This document shows, in pieces, positions 51,199 to 63,641 of a DNA stretch of 64,000 nucleotides (positions are counted from its first letter, which is position 1; each line of letters opens with the position of its first letter). The notes under the pieces are model-generated. The model ran no database searches. It was given only the letters and a program-made list of their open reading frames with translations, and was not told the DNA's origin. The stretch covers positions 275,149 to 339,148 of the forward strand of contig NZ_JACSPM010000004.1 in the NCBI RefSeq assembly GCF_014837165.1, written 5' to 3'. Source of the stretch: Microbacterium gallinarum. Its GTDB lineage: Bacteria; Actinomycetota; Actinomycetes; Actinomycetales; Microbacteriaceae. The position numbers and the translations under genes were made by a program.

Positions 51199-54100
51199 AT
51201 GACCTACCCCAAGTCCTCGTTCGGACCCGCCGCCGACTCCGTCGTGCCGAGCCCGCGCTTCCCCGAGATCGAGCGCGACACGCTCGCGTTCTGGCAGGCG
51301 GACGACACCTTCCGCGCATCCATCGCGCAGCGTAAAGGCGCGCAGGAGTGGGTGTTCTACGACGGCCCGCCGTTCGCGAACGGTCTGCCGCACTACGGCC
51401 ACCTGCTCACCGGCTACGCGAAGGACCTGTTCCCGCGCTTCCAGACGATGCTGGGCAAGAGGGTCGACCGCGTGTTCGGGTGGGACACGCACGGCCTGCC
51501 CGCGGAGCTCGAGGCGATGAAGCAGCTCGGCATCACCGAGAAGACCCAGATCGAGGAGATGGGCGTCGCGGCGTTCAACGCGAAGGCCCGCGAGTCGGTC
51601 CTCGCCTACACGCGCGAATGGGAGGACTACGTCACGCGTCAGGCGCGCTGGGTCGACTTCGAGCGCGGCTACAAGACGCTCGACCCGTCCTACATGGAGT
51701 CGGTGCTGTGGGCGTTCAAGACGCTGCACGACAAGGGCCTCGCGTACGAGGGGCACCGCGTGCTGCCGTACTGCTGGCGCGACGAGACGCCGCTGTCGAC
51801 CCACGAGCTGCGCATGGACGACGACGTCTACAAGATGCGCCAGGACCCGTCGGTCACCGTGACCTTCCCCCTCGTCGGGATGAAGGCCGAGGCGCTCGGA
51901 CTCACCGGCGTCCGGGCGCTGGCGTGGACGACGACGCCCTGGACGCTCCCGACGAACTTCGCCCTCGCGGTGGGTCCGGACATCCGCTATGTCGTGCTCC
52001 CAGGTGGTCCGGCCGGCGCCGCCGACGTGCACCACGCGCCGGACGGCCGCGCCGACGAGCTCGCTGAGGCGTACGCGCACCGCTACCTCCTCGCCGAGGA
52101 GCTGCTGGCCGGCTACGCGAAGGACCTCGGCTACGAAAGCGCCGAAGCGGCCCGCGAAGCCGTCGTCCAGACGGTGATGGGCTCCGAGCTCGAGGACGTG
52201 TCCTACGACCGGCTGTTCGACTACTACGCGGATGCCGAGACCTGGGGCACCGGAACCGTCTGGCGCATTCTCGTCGACGACTACGTCACGACCGGCGACG
52301 GCACGGGAATCGTCCACCAGGCCCCGGCCTACGGCGAGGACGACCAGCGCATCACCGAGGCGGCCGGCATCCCGCTCATCATGAGTCTCGACGACGGCGG
52401 ACGCTTCCTGCCGCAGGTGACGGATGTCGCCGGCGAACTGTGGATGGATGCCAATCGCCCGCTGATCCGCCTGCTCCGTCAGGAGGGCCGCCTGCTGCGC
52501 GAGGCGAGCTACGAGCACTCCTACCCGCACTGCTGGCGGTGCCGCAACCCGCTCATCTACCGTGCGGTGTCGAGCTGGTTCGTGCGGGTGACCGACATCA
52601 AGGACCGCTTGCTCGCGAACAACGAGCAGATCACCTGGGTGCCTGAGAACGTCAAGCACGGCCAGTTCGGCAAGTGGCTGGAGGGCGCCCGCGACTGGTC
52701 CATCAGCCGCAACCGCTACTGGGGATCGCCGATCCCGGTGTGGAAGAGCGACGACCCGGAGTACCCGCGCGTCGACGTGTACGGCTCGCTCGAGGAGCTG
52801 GAGCGCGACTTCGGCCGGTTGCCGCGCAACGCGGAAGGCGAGGTCGACCTGCACCGCCCGTTCATCGACGAGCTCACCCGCCCGAATCCCGATGACCCCA
52901 CGGGCGCCAGCACGATGCGCCGGATCGAGGACGTGTTCGACGTCTGGTTCGACTCGGGCTCGATGCCGTATGCGCAGGTGCACTACCCATTCGAGAACCA
53001 GGACTGGTTCGAGGAGCACTCGCCGGCCGACTTCATCGTCGAGTACATCGGGCAGACGCGCGGATGGTTCTACGTCATGCACGTGCTCTCCACCGCGCTG
53101 TTCGATCGGCCGGCCTTCACGGGTGTCTCGTGCCACGGCATCGTGCTGGGCAGCGACGGTCTGAAGATGTCGAAGTCGCTGCAGAACTACCCCGACGTCA
53201 GCGAGGTCTTCGATCGCGACGGGTCCGACGCGATGCGCTGGTTCCTCATGGCGAGCTCCGTGCTGCGCGGGGGCAACCTCGTCGTCACCGAGGAGGGCAT
53301 CCGTGCCGGCGTGCGGGAGTTCATGCTGCCGCTGTGGAACGCGTGGTACTTCTTCGCGACCTACGCCAACGCGTCCGGTCCCGACGGCTACGAGGCGTCG
53401 TGGCGCACCGGCTCGACCGACGTGCTCGACCGCTACATCCTGGCACTGCTGGGAGACCTGGTGCGCGACGTCGCGGTCGACCTCGAGGGTCTCGACTCGA
53501 CGATGGCCGCGGCGAAGCTCCGCGACTTCGCCGAGGCGCTCACCAACTGGTACATCCGCCGCTCGCGGGACCGGTTCTGGGTCGGCGTGACGGAGGACCC
53601 GACGAGCCGCGAGGCGTTCGACACGCTCTACACGGTGCTGGAGACTCTCACCCGCGTCGCCGCGCCGCTCATCCCGCTGGTGTCCGAGCGCGTGTGGCAG
53701 GGCCTCACGGGCGGCCGCAGCGTGCACCTGCAGGACTGGCCCGAGGCCGCCGCTTTCCCGGCGGCCGACGACATCCGCACAGCCATGGACGCCGTACGCC
53801 AGGTGTCGAGCGTCGCGAACGCGCTGCGCAAGAAGGAGGGCAAGCGCGTGCGCCTGCCGCTCGCCAAGCTCACGGTGGTGGTTCCGGATGCCGCGTCCCT
53901 CGCGCAGTTCGACGGCATCCTGCGCGACGAGCTCAACGTCAAAGCGCTGGAGTTCGTCGAGCTCGACGGCGGTGTCGCGGAGCGCTACGGCATCAGCAAG
54001 CGCCTGTCGGTGAACGCCCGCGCGGCCGGACCGCGGCTGGGCAAGCAGGTGCAGCACGTCATCTCCGGTGCGAAGGCCGGCGTGTGGGAGGAGGTCGACG

Positions 54101-54558
54101 GCGGCGTCGTCGTCGACGGCATCGCCCTCCAGGAGGGCGAGTACGAGCTCACCCTCGAAGCCGGCGGGGTCGACGAGGGCACCGCGATCGCGCTGCTCTC
54201 GGACGGAGGCTTCGTGCTGCTCGACACCGCGACGACTCCCGAGCTCGAAGCGGAGGGACTGGCCCGCGATGTGATCCGCGCCGTGCAGGACACCCGCAAG
54301 GCGGCCGGGTTCGACGTGAGCGACCGCATCCGGCTCGAACTCGCCTTCGACGACGTCGACGATCGCGTCGCCGTCGAGACGGCGTTCGCCGTCGCCGACG
54401 TCGCGGGGGAGACCCTCGCGGTCGAGCACGCGCTCTACGGTCCGCGCGGCAGCCTTCCCGACACCGGTCCCGGCCACACGGCCGAGTTCGCCGCGGGAAC
54501 GTTCGCGAACCGCGGAGCGTTGACGGTCTCCGTGACCAAGGTGGAGGCATCCGCATGA
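51199..54558 (+). CDS. ileS: Isoleucyl-tRNA synthetase
   Basis: Class I synthetase charging tRNA-Ile, 1119 aa. The HIGH-equivalent [20 protein letters not shown] is near residue 62, [11 protein letters not shown] follows, and KMSKS in [15 protein letters not shown] is near 655. The CP1 editing domain covers about 190-400 ([14 protein letters not shown]). This is the longer eukaryote-like type common in actinobacteria, with no C-terminal zinc finger. The start at 51199 follows GGAG and the T-box; the in-frame ATG at 51139 lies inside the T-box and is rejected. It overlaps folC by 4 nt, so folC, the DUF4233 gene and ndk may also fall under T-box-driven transcription. Confidence 0.97.
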   Translation: MTYPKSSFGPAADSVVPSPRFPEIERDTLAFWQADDTFRASIAQRKGAQEWVFYDGPPFANGLPHYGHLLTGYAKDLFPRFQTMLGKRVDRVFGWDTHGLPAELEAMKQLGITEKTQIEEMGVAAFNAKARESVLAYTREWEDYVTRQARWVDFERGYKTLDPSYMESVLWAFKTLHDKGLAYEGHRVLPYCWRDETPLSTHELRMDDDVYKMRQDPSVTVTFPLVGMKAEALGLTGVRALAWTTTPWTLPTNFALAVGPDIRYVVLPGGPAGAADVHHAPDGRADELAEAYAHRYLLAEELLAGYAKDLGYESAEAAREAVVQTVMGSELEDVSYDRLFDYYADAETWGTGTVWRILVDDYVTTGDGTGIVHQAPAYGEDDQRITEAAGIPLIMSLDDGGRFLPQVTDVAGELWMDANRPLIRLLRQEGRLLREASYEHSYPHCWRCRNPLIYRAVSSWFVRVTDIKDRLLANNEQITWVPENVKHGQFGKWLEGARDWSISRNRYWGSPIPVWKSDDPEYPRVDVYGSLEELERDFGRLPRNAEGEVDLHRPFIDELTRPNPDDPTGASTMRRIEDVFDVWFDSGSMPYAQVHYPFENQDWFEEHSPADFIVEYIGQTRGWFYVMHVLSTALFDRPAFTGVSCHGIVLGSDGLKMSKSLQNYPDVSEVFDRDGSDAMRWFLMASSVLRGGNLVVTEEGIRAGVREFMLPLWNAWYFFATYANASGPDGYEASWRTGSTDVLDRYILALLGDLVRDVAVDLEGLDSTMAAAKLRDFAEALTNWYIRRSRDRFWVGVTEDPTSREAFDTLYTVLETLTRVAAPLIPLVSERVWQGLTGGRSVHLQDWPEAAAFPAADDIRTAMDAVRQVSSVANALRKKEGKRVRLPLAKLTVVVPDAASLAQFDGILRDELNVKALEFVELDGGVAERYGISKRLSVNARAAGPRLGKQVQHVISGAKAGVWEEVDGGVVVDGIALQEGEYELTLEAGGVDEGTAIALLSDGGFVLLDTATTPELEAEGLARDVIRAVQDTRKAAGFDVSDRIRLELAFDDVDDRVAVETAFAVADVAGETLAVEHALYGPRGSLPDTGPGHTAEFAAGTFANRGALTVSVTKVEASA

Positions 54559-55913
54559 GCGATCGCGATGTGAGTCGGGCCGACGCCGTCTACGCGGCGC
54601 TGCTGCAGCGACAGGGTGAGCGATGGGTGCAGCCGCGCGTCGAGCGCACGCGCCGCGTGCTGGAGCTGCTCGACGATCCGCAGAAGACATACCGCGTCGT
54701 GCACGTGACGGGCACGAACGGCAAGACCTCGACCAGCCGCATCATCGAGAGCCTCGTGCGCGCACACGGGCTGCGGACCGGGCTGTTCACCAGCCCGCAC
54801 CTCGCGCGCTTCACCGAGCGCATCATGGTCGACGGCGAGCCCATCGCCGACGGGGCCGTCGCTGACGCGTGGGACGAGATCGAGCCCTTCGTCGCCCTGG
54901 TCGACGCCGAGCTCGAGGCGTCCGGCGATGCGCCGCTGACGTTCTTCGAGCTGCTCACGGTGCTCGCCTTCGTCGCCTTCGCGGACGCCCCGATCGACGT
55001 GCTCGTGCTCGAGGTGGGCATGGGCGGATCGTGGGACTCGACCAACACCGCCGACGGCGACGTCGCCGTGTTCACGCCCATCGACATCGATCACGCCGAC
55101 CGGCTCGGCGACACGATCGCGGACATCGCCGCGGTGAAAGCGGGGATCATCAAGGACGGCGCAACCGTCGTGTCGGCGCGACAGGATCCCGCAGCCGAGC
55201 GTGTGCTGCGCGACGCGGCCGCCGCACACGGGGCGAGCATCGCGTTCGAGGGCGAGGACTTCGGTCTCGCCGAGCAGCGGCTCGCCGTCGGCGGGCAGCA
55301 GATCACCGTGCGCGGCCTCGCCGGCACGTACGACGAGGAGTACCTCCCGCTCTACGGCGGACACCAGGGCTTCAACGCAGCACTCGCGATCGCCGCCGTC
55401 GAGGCGCTCATCGGCGGCGCCTCGCAGGCGATCGCCGCCGCCGTCCTCACCGAGGGACTCGCACAGGCGACCGCCCCCGGCCGCCTGCAGCTCGTCGGGA
55501 TCGCGCCCACCGTCCTCGTCGACGCCGCCCACAACCCGCACGGTGCGCGGGCCCTCGTCGCCGCGCTGCGGGAGTCGTTCGACTTCGACGAGTGGGGCGT
55601 CGTGCTCGGGGTGCTGGGCGACAAGGATGCCGCAGGGATCATGGCGGAGCTGGCACCGGTGGCCACCCACGTCTTCGCGACCGCGCCGGCGTCGGAGCGC
55701 GCCGAGCATGCCGACCGACTCGCCGATCTCGCGGAGTCGCACGAGCTGCCCGTCACCGTCCACGACGACCTCGCGCAGGCCGCGGAGGCCGCGCGGGCGT
55801 GGGGAGCCGACTCCGAACGCCGTGCCGTCATCATCGCCGGGTCCGTCGTGCTGGCGGGGGAGGCGATCACCCTGGCCGACGCAGAGGAATGGAAGAGCGG
55901 GTGGGAGCGATGA
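54555..55913 (+). CDS. folC: Folylpolyglutamate/dihydrofolate synthase
   Basis: Adds glutamate to folates (and possibly dihydropteroate) using ATP, 452 aa. The Mur ligase-type P-loop [18 protein letters not shown] is near residue 49, and [15 protein letters not shown] follows. The catalytic region [16 protein letters not shown] is near 155 and the C-terminal domain has [15 protein letters not shown]. Coupled to ileS by ATGA and to the DUF4233 gene by ATGA. The gene order ileS-folC is unusual compared with the valS-folC order of many Gram-positives but is common in this family (family knowledge). Confidence 0.96.
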   Translation: MSDRDVSRADAVYAALLQRQGERWVQPRVERTRRVLELLDDPQKTYRVVHVTGTNGKTSTSRIIESLVRAHGLRTGLFTSPHLARFTERIMVDGEPIADGAVADAWDEIEPFVALVDAELEASGDAPLTFFELLTVLAFVAFADAPIDVLVLEVGMGGSWDSTNTADGDVAVFTPIDIDHADRLGDTIADIAAVKAGIIKDGATVVSARQDPAAERVLRDAAAAHGASIAFEGEDFGLAEQRLAVGGQQITVRGLAGTYDEEYLPLYGGHQGFNAALAIAAVEALIGGASQAIAAAVLTEGLAQATAPGRLQLVGIAPTVLVDAAHNPHGARALVAALRESFDFDEWGVVLGVLGDKDAAGIMAELAPVATHVFATAPASERAEHADRLADLAESHELPVTVHDDLAQAAEAARAWGADSERRAVIIAGSVVLAGEAITLADAEEWKSGWER

Positions 55914-56332
55914 CCGGCACCGCCCCCCGGCAGCCCGCCCGCCGCGCCCGCGGCGCCGCGGAGTCGCTCGCGTCGATCGTGCTCGCGTTCGAGTCGATCA
56001 TCGCGTTCCTCGGCGGCCTCGTGATCTACGGCCTCAAGGCACTGCCGGAACCCATCGAGCCCTGGTGGGGCATCGTCGCGGGAACCGTCGTGGCCGTGCT
56101 GATGATCCTCACCGGCCGCTTCGTGCGCTATCCCTGGGGCATCGCCTTCGGGTGGGTGCTGCAGGTCGTCGTCGCACTCGGCGCCTTCCTCGTTCCGGCG
56201 CTCGGGCTGGTGGCAATCATTTTCGGCGGGATGTACGCGTATGCGACGATCAAGGGGGCCCAGCTCGATCGGCGCAACGCGCAGCTCGCGGCCAACCCCC
56301 CACACGAAGCCGGAACGGCGAACGGAGACTGA
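55910..56332 (+). CDS. DUF4233 membrane protein, 140 aa
   Basis: Small membrane protein with four hydrophobic segments: residues about 20-42 (SLASIVLAFESIIAFLGGLV), 50-70, 74-92 and 94-115 (LVPALGLVAIIFGGMYAYAT). The Arg-rich N-terminus and acidic C-terminus suggest a cytosolic tail. DUF4233 genes typically follow folC in actinobacteria, and this one overlaps it by 4 nt. No function is known. It lies one base before the ndk ATG region, so probably co-transcribed with ndk. Confidence 0.9.
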   Translation: MTGTAPRQPARRARGAAESLASIVLAFESIIAFLGGLVIYGLKALPEPIEPWWGIVAGTVVAVLMILTGRFVRYPWGIAFGWVLQVVVALGAFLVPALGLVAIIFGGMYAYATIKGAQLDRRNAQLAANPPHEAGTANGD

Positions 56333-56333
56333 C

Positions 56334-56750
56334 ATGGCCACCGAAGAGACCCTCGTCCTGGTCAAGCCCGACGGAGTGGCGCGCGGCCTGACCGGCGCGA
56401 TCCTCGCCCGCATCGAGGCGAAGGGGTATTCCCTCGTCGACATCCGCCTGGTGGAGCCCGACCGCGGCACCCTCGAGCGGCACTACGCCGAGCATGAGGG
56501 AAAGCCGTTCTACGAGCCGCTCCTCGAGTTCATGATGTCCGGCCCGTCGGTGGCGATCCGGCTCGCCGGCAACCGCGTCATCGAGGGCTTCCGGTCGCTG
56601 GCCGGCACCACCGACCCGACCACGGCCGCGCCGGGCACCATCCGCGGCGACCTCGGCCGCGACTGGGGCCTCAAAGTGCAGCAGAACCTGGTGCACGGCT
56701 CCGACAGCCCCGAATCGGCCGCGCGCGAGCTGGCGATCTGGTTCGCCTGA
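56334..56750 (+). CDS. ndk: Nucleoside diphosphate kinase
   Basis: Transfers gamma-phosphate among nucleoside di- and triphosphates, 138 aa, the usual length. The N-terminus TLVLVKPDGVARGL is diagnostic, with the lid segment HYAEHEGKPFYEPLLEFM. The phosphorylated His is in NLVHGSDSPESAA (about residue 119). The gene follows DUF4233 after 1 bp. Its stop codon lies inside the first copy of a 21-bp tandem duplication. Confidence 0.98.
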   Translation: MATEETLVLVKPDGVARGLTGAILARIEAKGYSLVDIRLVEPDRGTLERHYAEHEGKPFYEPLLEFMMSGPSVAIRLAGNRVIEGFRSLAGTTDPTTAAPGTIRGDLGRDWGLKVQQNLVHGSDSPESAARELAIWFA

Positions 56751-56787
56751 TCCGGCTCAGCCGGGGCCTGATCCGGCTCAGCCGGGG
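56746..56787. repeat. Perfect 21-bp tandem duplication across the convergent ndk and VKOR stops
   Basis: Two identical 21-bp units (56746-56766 and 56767-56787) follow each other directly. The first contains the ndk TGA and the second the VKOR stop on the other strand. Each unit has a CCGGC-TCA-GCCGG hairpin that could act as a bidirectional terminator. Confidence 0.85.
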
Positions 56788-57386
56788 AAGATGCGCTGGA
56801 GTGCGTCCAGCTGCACCTGCGCGATGACCGCGATGACGGCGTAGCTTCCGACGGCGAGCAGCGGGAGCCAGCCCATCAGGCGCTCCGACGCCGAGCGGAC
56901 CCCGGCGGGCACTGTCACGAGACCCGACCGCAGGATGTGCAGCGTCACGGCGTAGAACGTCGGGATCGTGACGACCCAGGTGACCATGCACCAGGGGCAC
57001 AGCGTGCCGAGCTCGAAGATGCTCTGGCTGATGAGCCAGATCACGAAGCCGAACGCGAAGACCATCCCGAGCTCGAACAGCCACCAGAACCAGCGGGCGA
57101 ACCGCGCGCCGGCGAGGATCGCGACACCGACCACGATCGGGGCGACCCACCCGGCAAGGCCCAGGATCGGGTTCGGGAACCCGAAGACGCTGCCCTGCCA
57201 TGAACCGAGATTCGCCGTGCACTGCACCAGCGGGCTGAAGTCGCACGACGCGATGGCGTCGGGATCGGCGAGCAGGTGCAGGCGCTCCATCGTGAGCGCG
57301 AAGGCGGCGATCCACCCGATCACACCGGCGATGATCAGCCACACGGCAAGGCCGGTGGGGCGGGTGTGGGTCTGGGCGTGCGGCAT
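56778..57386 (-). CDS. Vitamin K epoxide reductase family protein (VKOR)
   Basis: Membrane enzyme of 202 aa that would reoxidise a DsbA-like thiol oxidase with menaquinone, making disulfides in exported proteins. It has about five hydrophobic segments. The quinone-side active pair is CPWC (about residue 129), and the loop pair is CDFSPLVQC (about 48-56). The conserved Ser/Asn region FPNPILGLAGW is present. The start at 57386 is taken because MPHAQTHT... is followed at once by the first helix; a longer frame to 57530 adds an unlikely Arg-rich stretch. No fused DsbA domain is present. Confidence 0.92.
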   Translation of the reverse strand: MPHAQTHTRPTGLAVWLIIAGVIGWIAAFALTMERLHLLADPDAIASCDFSPLVQCTANLGSWQGSVFGFPNPILGLAGWVAPIVVGVAILAGARFARWFWWLFELGMVFAFGFVIWLISQSIFELGTLCPWCMVTWVVTIPTFYAVTLHILRSGLVTVPAGVRSASERLMGWLPLLAVGSYAVIAVIAQVQLDALQRIFPG

Positions 57387-57481
57387 GCCTCGGATTATGG
57401 CATCGGAGGGTGAGCGGATGCCGCGCCCCGAGCCGTGGGAAATCCCCGGCGTGGCGTCGGCGAGCAATCGGCGGGCGAAAG

Positions 57482-57490
57482 TGCGATAAT
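57482..57490 (+). promoter_or_regulatory. Extended -10 promoter (TGCGATAAT) of rne/rng
   Basis: TG-N-GATAAT is the best -10 in the 303-bp gap 57387-57689. A start near 57497 leaves a leader of about 193 nt containing repeated GCGGCACCGCA segments (57613-57639) and complementary GCGGTGCC (57663-57670). Alternative pairings are possible. Confidence 0.5.
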
Positions 57491-57498
57491 GGTCGTCG

Positions 57499-57693
57499 AT
57501 GCCCCGCGGCCGCGCCGCGACCCGCATCACCAGAAGACTTCAGGGCGACGAATGCCCTTGGCAGCGTGAGCTCCCGCCGCATGAGCCGGGATCCCGCTGC
57601 AGACCGAGTGAGTTCGCGGCACCGCAGGTGCGGCACCGCAAGAGATTTCGCCGGGCGGCGCGCGGTGCCGACCCGCAGGGAGTAAGCCAGTGA
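57499..57693 (+). CDS. Possible leaderless upstream ORF (64 aa) in the rne/rng leader
   Basis: The ATG at 57499 is about 9 nt after the GATAAT hexamer, so it could be read from the transcript end. Its TGA (57691-57693) overlaps the GTG/ATG starts of rne/rng in the string GTGATG. The peptide is very Arg-rich (GRAATRITRR, RHRKRFRRAAR) and uses AGA four times and CTT once, which are rare in this genome. Either it is a coupled leader peptide controlling RNase synthesis, or the frame is open by chance. Codon bias is poorer than in the neighbours. Treat as unproven. Confidence 0.35.
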   Translation: MPRGRAATRITRRLQGDECPWQRELPPHEPGSRCRPSEFAAPQVRHRKRFRRAARGADPQGVSQ

Positions 57694-60059
57694 TGGCCGA
57701 TGGAACAGATGCAGACCTCAACCCCCAGAACGAATCGGATGCCCCGCTAGCGCCAGGCGCTGCGGACACCGCGGTGACCGACGCCGCGGACGACGCACTC
57801 GATCTCGCGGAGGCTGAGACCGAAGCCGTGATCGAGGCCGTCGAGGTTCTCGAAGAGGGCGGCGCAGCGCCCGTGGTGGATGAGGGCGCCGCTGAGGCGA
57901 CTCCGGACGCCGGGCAGGCCGATGCGGAGCCGGACAGCGAGAGTGCGCTCGAGGCGCCCGCTGCGGCCGAGGCGACGACCGAGCCCGAGACCCCCGGTGA
58001 GCCCGAGCCGGAGGCCCCGCTGACAGCGGTCAGCCTCGGACTCCTGCCCGAGGACTTCGTGTCGGAGGTGTCGACGCAGCTTCACTTCTACGCACCCGAG
58101 ATCGCGTTCCTGCCCTCCGCTCCCGACGAAGAGCGCGAACGCGACACCGAGCAGTCGTCCGGATCGACGCGGCGTCGCAGCCGTCGCCGCGGTGGAGAGG
58201 GCCGGGACGAGGCATCCGCTCCGTCCGAGCCCTCCCAGCCGCGCCAGCGCGCCGTCGAGCTCATCACCGAGCCGCAGCGCATCAAGGGCTCGACCCGTCT
58301 CGAGGCCAAGAAGCAGCGCCGCCGTGACGGCCGTGAGGCCGGCCGTCGTCGCGCGGTCGTGACAGAGGCCGAGTTCCTCGCACGGCGCGAGTCCGTCGAC
58401 CGCGTCATGATCGTCCGCTCGAAGAACGGTCGCATCCAGATCGCCGTGCTCGAAGACAACGTTCTCGTCGAGCACTACGTCGCGCGCAATCAGGACGCGT
58501 CGCTCATCGGCAACGTCTACCTCGGTCGCGTGCAGAACGTGCTGCCGAGCATGGAGGCCGCCTTCGTCGACATCGGCCGCGGCCGCAACGCCGTGCTGTA
58601 TTCCGGCGAGGTCGACTGGGACGCGGTCGAGACGGGCAACCAGCCCCGCCGCATCGAGCTCGCGCTCAAGTCGGGCGACAAGGTGCTCGTGCAGGTCACG
58701 AAGGATCCTGTGGGTCACAAGGGCGCACGGCTGACGAGCCAGATCTCGCTGCCGGGCCGCTACCTCGTGTACGTGCCGGGAGGAGCCATGAACGGCATCT
58801 CCCGCAAGCTCCCCGACACCGAGCGCGCGCGCCTCAAGAAGATCCTCAAGGAGGTGCTGCCGGAGTCGTCGGGCGTCATCGTGCGCACCGCCGCCGAGGG
58901 TGCCACCGAGGAGCAGCTCACGCGCGACGTGCAGCGGCTCACCACGCAGTGGGAGCACGTCAGCAAGCAGGTCCAGACGATCCAGGCGCCGGCGCTGCTG
59001 CACTCCGAGCCGGACCTCCTGGTCAAGATCGTGCGCGACGTCTTCAACGAGGACTTCACGCGCATGCTCATCCAGGGCGAGGACGCGCTCCAGACGATCA
59101 CGAAGTACGTCGAGAGCGTCGCGCCCGACCTCCTCGAGCGCGTCGTGGCCTACGAGGGCGACCGCGACCCGTTCGACGAGTTCCGCGTGACGGAGCAGAT
59201 CGAGAAGGCGCTCGACCGCAAGGTCTGGCTGCCGTCCGGTGGCTCGCTGGTCATCGACCGCACCGAGGCGATGACGGTCGTCGACGTCAACACCGGAAAG
59301 TTCGTCGGCTCGGGCGGAAACCTCGAAGAGACCGTGACGAAGAACAACCTCGAGGCTGCCGAGGAGATCGTGCGCCAGCTGAGGCTGCGCGACATCGGCG
59401 GCATCATCGTCGTCGACTTCATCGACATGGTGCTCGAGTCCAACCGCGATCTGGTCCTGCGACGCCTGGTCGAGTGCCTCAGCCGCGACCGGACGAAGCA
59501 CCAGGTGGCCGAGGTCACCTCGCTCGGTCTCGTGCAGATGACGCGCAAGAAGCTGGGACTCGGGCTGCTCGAGACCTTCAGCGAGCCGTGTGAGGTCTGC
59601 GCGGGCCGCGGCGTGATCGTGCACCACGACCCCGTGGTCAAGCACCGCGGCGCCCAGGCGTCGGGCGGTGCGCCGTCCGGCCGCCGCTCGCGCGGCGGAG
59701 GCGGCGCGCAGCAGCAGGCCACGGGCGGCTCCAACGGCACGCACGTGATCACCGAGGGCGTCAAGTCCGCACTCGCGCAGATCGCCGCATCGACCATCCA
59801 CCACCACGACGAGGTGCCGGCAGACGAGCCGGCCGCGATCGAGGCACCGGTGGAGCGGCCGAAGAAGGCCCGCAAGAAGCGCGGCGACGCGGCCAAGACG
59901 AAGCCGAAGGCACCCAAGACCGAGAAGGACATCCTGCTCGACTCCGTGCTCGAGGCTCTCCCCGAGCCGAAGGCCCCGGGACAGGGCCGGTCGCGCCGTC
60001 GCGTGACCACGGCCGCACTCACCGGCACGCCGGTGTCGCACACGCCGTCCGACGACTGA
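57690..60059 (+). CDS. rne: Ribonuclease E/G family protein
   Basis: Endoribonuclease for mRNA decay and rRNA/tRNA processing, 789 aa. Residues 1-190 are an acidic Ala/Glu/Pro-rich extension. The S1 domain is at about 245-330 (ASLIGNVYLGRVQNVLPSME). Catalytic Asp residues lie in TVVDVNTGKFVGSGG (about 531) and IIVVDFIDMV (about 574). The zinc-link CEVCAGRG is near 633. The C-terminus is Lys/Ala-rich, with low-complexity RNA- or protein-binding potential. This matches the actinobacterial architecture, where the catalytic core is central rather than N-terminal. The GTG at 57690 has GGGAG 8 nt upstream; ATG at 57693 is equally possible. Confidence 0.96.
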   Translation: MMADGTDADLNPQNESDAPLAPGAADTAVTDAADDALDLAEAETEAVIEAVEVLEEGGAAPVVDEGAAEATPDAGQADAEPDSESALEAPAAAEATTEPETPGEPEPEAPLTAVSLGLLPEDFVSEVSTQLHFYAPEIAFLPSAPDEERERDTEQSSGSTRRRSRRRGGEGRDEASAPSEPSQPRQRAVELITEPQRIKGSTRLEAKKQRRRDGREAGRRRAVVTEAEFLARRESVDRVMIVRSKNGRIQIAVLEDNVLVEHYVARNQDASLIGNVYLGRVQNVLPSMEAAFVDIGRGRNAVLYSGEVDWDAVETGNQPRRIELALKSGDKVLVQVTKDPVGHKGARLTSQISLPGRYLVYVPGGAMNGISRKLPDTERARLKKILKEVLPESSGVIVRTAAEGATEEQLTRDVQRLTTQWEHVSKQVQTIQAPALLHSEPDLLVKIVRDVFNEDFTRMLIQGEDALQTITKYVESVAPDLLERVVAYEGDRDPFDEFRVTEQIEKALDRKVWLPSGGSLVIDRTEAMTVVDVNTGKFVGSGGNLEETVTKNNLEAAEEIVRQLRLRDIGGIIVVDFIDMVLESNRDLVLRRLVECLSRDRTKHQVAEVTSLGLVQMTRKKLGLGLLETFSEPCEVCAGRGVIVHHDPVVKHRGAQASGGAPSGRRSRGGGGAQQQATGGSNGTHVITEGVKSALAQIAASTIHHHDEVPADEPAAIEAPVERPKKARKKRGDAAKTKPKAPKTEKDILLDSVLEALPEPKAPGQGRSRRRVTTAALTGTPVSHTPSDD

Positions 60060-60096
60060 ATCCGACCGTCGCGCCGTCCGCCGGCTCCGAAAGGGG

Positions 60097-60372
60097 TCAG
60101 CGGCCGGCGCGTCGCTCCCGCGCTGTCACGCGGAGTCCTGACGCGATCAGCCGCCGCACCAGTTCGTGACCGTCGACGTGCTCGGCGCCGGCGGCGACGA
60201 GCCGGGCGTGGGCGTCATCCGGCACGTCGTAGTGATCGCGGTCGAAGCCGCGGCGGGGGATGCCGTTCGCCGCGGCGAACGCGTGCAGCTCGTCGAGATC
60301 GCTGTCGCTCACGAGGTGCGCCCACAGTCTGCCGTGGGCGGGCCACCGCGGATCGTCGATGAGGATCGCCAC
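60097..60372 (-). CDS. DUF4031 protein, 91 aa
   Basis: Small soluble protein of unknown function. The family signature is ILIDDPRWPAHGRLWAHLVS at the N-terminus, then ELHAFAAANGIPRRGFDRDH and YDVPDDAHARLVAAGAE. Conserved Asp, His and Trp residues hint at a binding or catalytic site, but none is established. The minus-strand gene sits between the convergent rne and the divergent rplU promoter. It has no Cys or membrane segment. Confidence 0.88.
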   Translation of the reverse strand: MAILIDDPRWPAHGRLWAHLVSDSDLDELHAFAAANGIPRRGFDRDHYDVPDDAHARLVAAGAEHVDGHELVRRLIASGLRVTARERRAGR

Positions 60373-60419
60373 CCCGCGATCATTTCACGAGGGATGCCGC
60401 GACACGGTTCGGTCTGCTT

Positions 60420-60448
60420 TTGGCGTTGGTCGCGGCATCCGGTAAAGT
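60420..60448 (+). promoter_or_regulatory. rplU-rpmA promoter with long leader
   Basis: TTGGCG (60420-60425), 17-bp spacer and TAAAGT (60443-60448). Transcription near 60455 gives a leader of about 158 nt up to the rplU GTG. It contains a palindrome CAGCCGGCTG, a CTCTT/AAGAG hairpin and GGAGC-TGTGC-GCTCC near its end. It could be an autoregulatory ribosomal-protein leader. Confidence 0.6.
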
Positions 60449-60612
60449 AGTCCTTTGGTGCGTCCCGTTTCGCAGGATATGGCGATGCTCGACAGGCTCA
60501 GCAGCCGGCTGGAGCCGTCGCTGCCGCACCAGGACTTCCTCTTCTCGCAAGAGCAGAGTCTCGCAAAGACAACCGGAGCTGTGCGCTCCATCTCAGTAGA
60601 AACAGGTGTGAA

Positions 60613-60921
60613 GTGGTTTACGCAGTTGTGCGCGCCGGTGGCCGACAGGAGAAGGTCGAGGTCGGCACGATCGTCGTTCTCGACCGCCAGGCCGCGAAGA
60701 TCGGCGACAAGATCGAGCTGCCCGCCGTCCTGCTCGTGGACGGCGACGCTGTCACGACCGACGCCGACAAGCTCTCCAAGGTGACCGTCACCGCCGAGGT
60801 TCTCGGCGAGGAGCGCGGCCCGAAGATCGTGATCCAGAAGTTCAAGAACAAGACCGGCTACAAGAAGCGCCAGGGGCACCGTCAGGACCTCACGCGCGTC
60901 AAGGTCACCGGCATCAAGTAA
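60613..60921 (+). CDS. rplU: 50S ribosomal protein L21
   Basis: Large-subunit protein binding 23S rRNA domains I/II, 102 aa. The N-terminus [20 protein letters not shown] and the C-terminal [15 protein letters not shown] are diagnostic. The start is GTG at 60613, with AGGTGTGAA as a weak Shine-Dalgarno. rpmA follows after 20 bp, the universal rplU-rpmA pair. Stop is TAA, unlike most genes here, as expected for highly expressed genes. Confidence 0.98.
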   Translation: MVYAVVRAGGRQEKVEVGTIVVLDRQAAKIGDKIELPAVLLVDGDAVTTDADKLSKVTVTAEVLGEERGPKIVIQKFKNKTGYKKRQGHRQDLTRVKVTGIK

Positions 60922-60941
60922 GTCCAGGAAGAGACGCAGAG

Positions 60942-63637
<2,696 letters not shown>

Positions 63638-63641
<4 letters not shown>

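Noticed and set aside
51130..54690. 1186-codon open frame on the minus strand
   Set aside because: It is the antisense shadow of ileS: composition is Arg/Val/His-rich with no recognisable domain, and the plus-strand ileS motifs are complete.
57747..60041. 764-codon open frame opposite rne
   Set aside because: Antisense shadow of the RNase gene with low-complexity Arg/Leu/His sequence.
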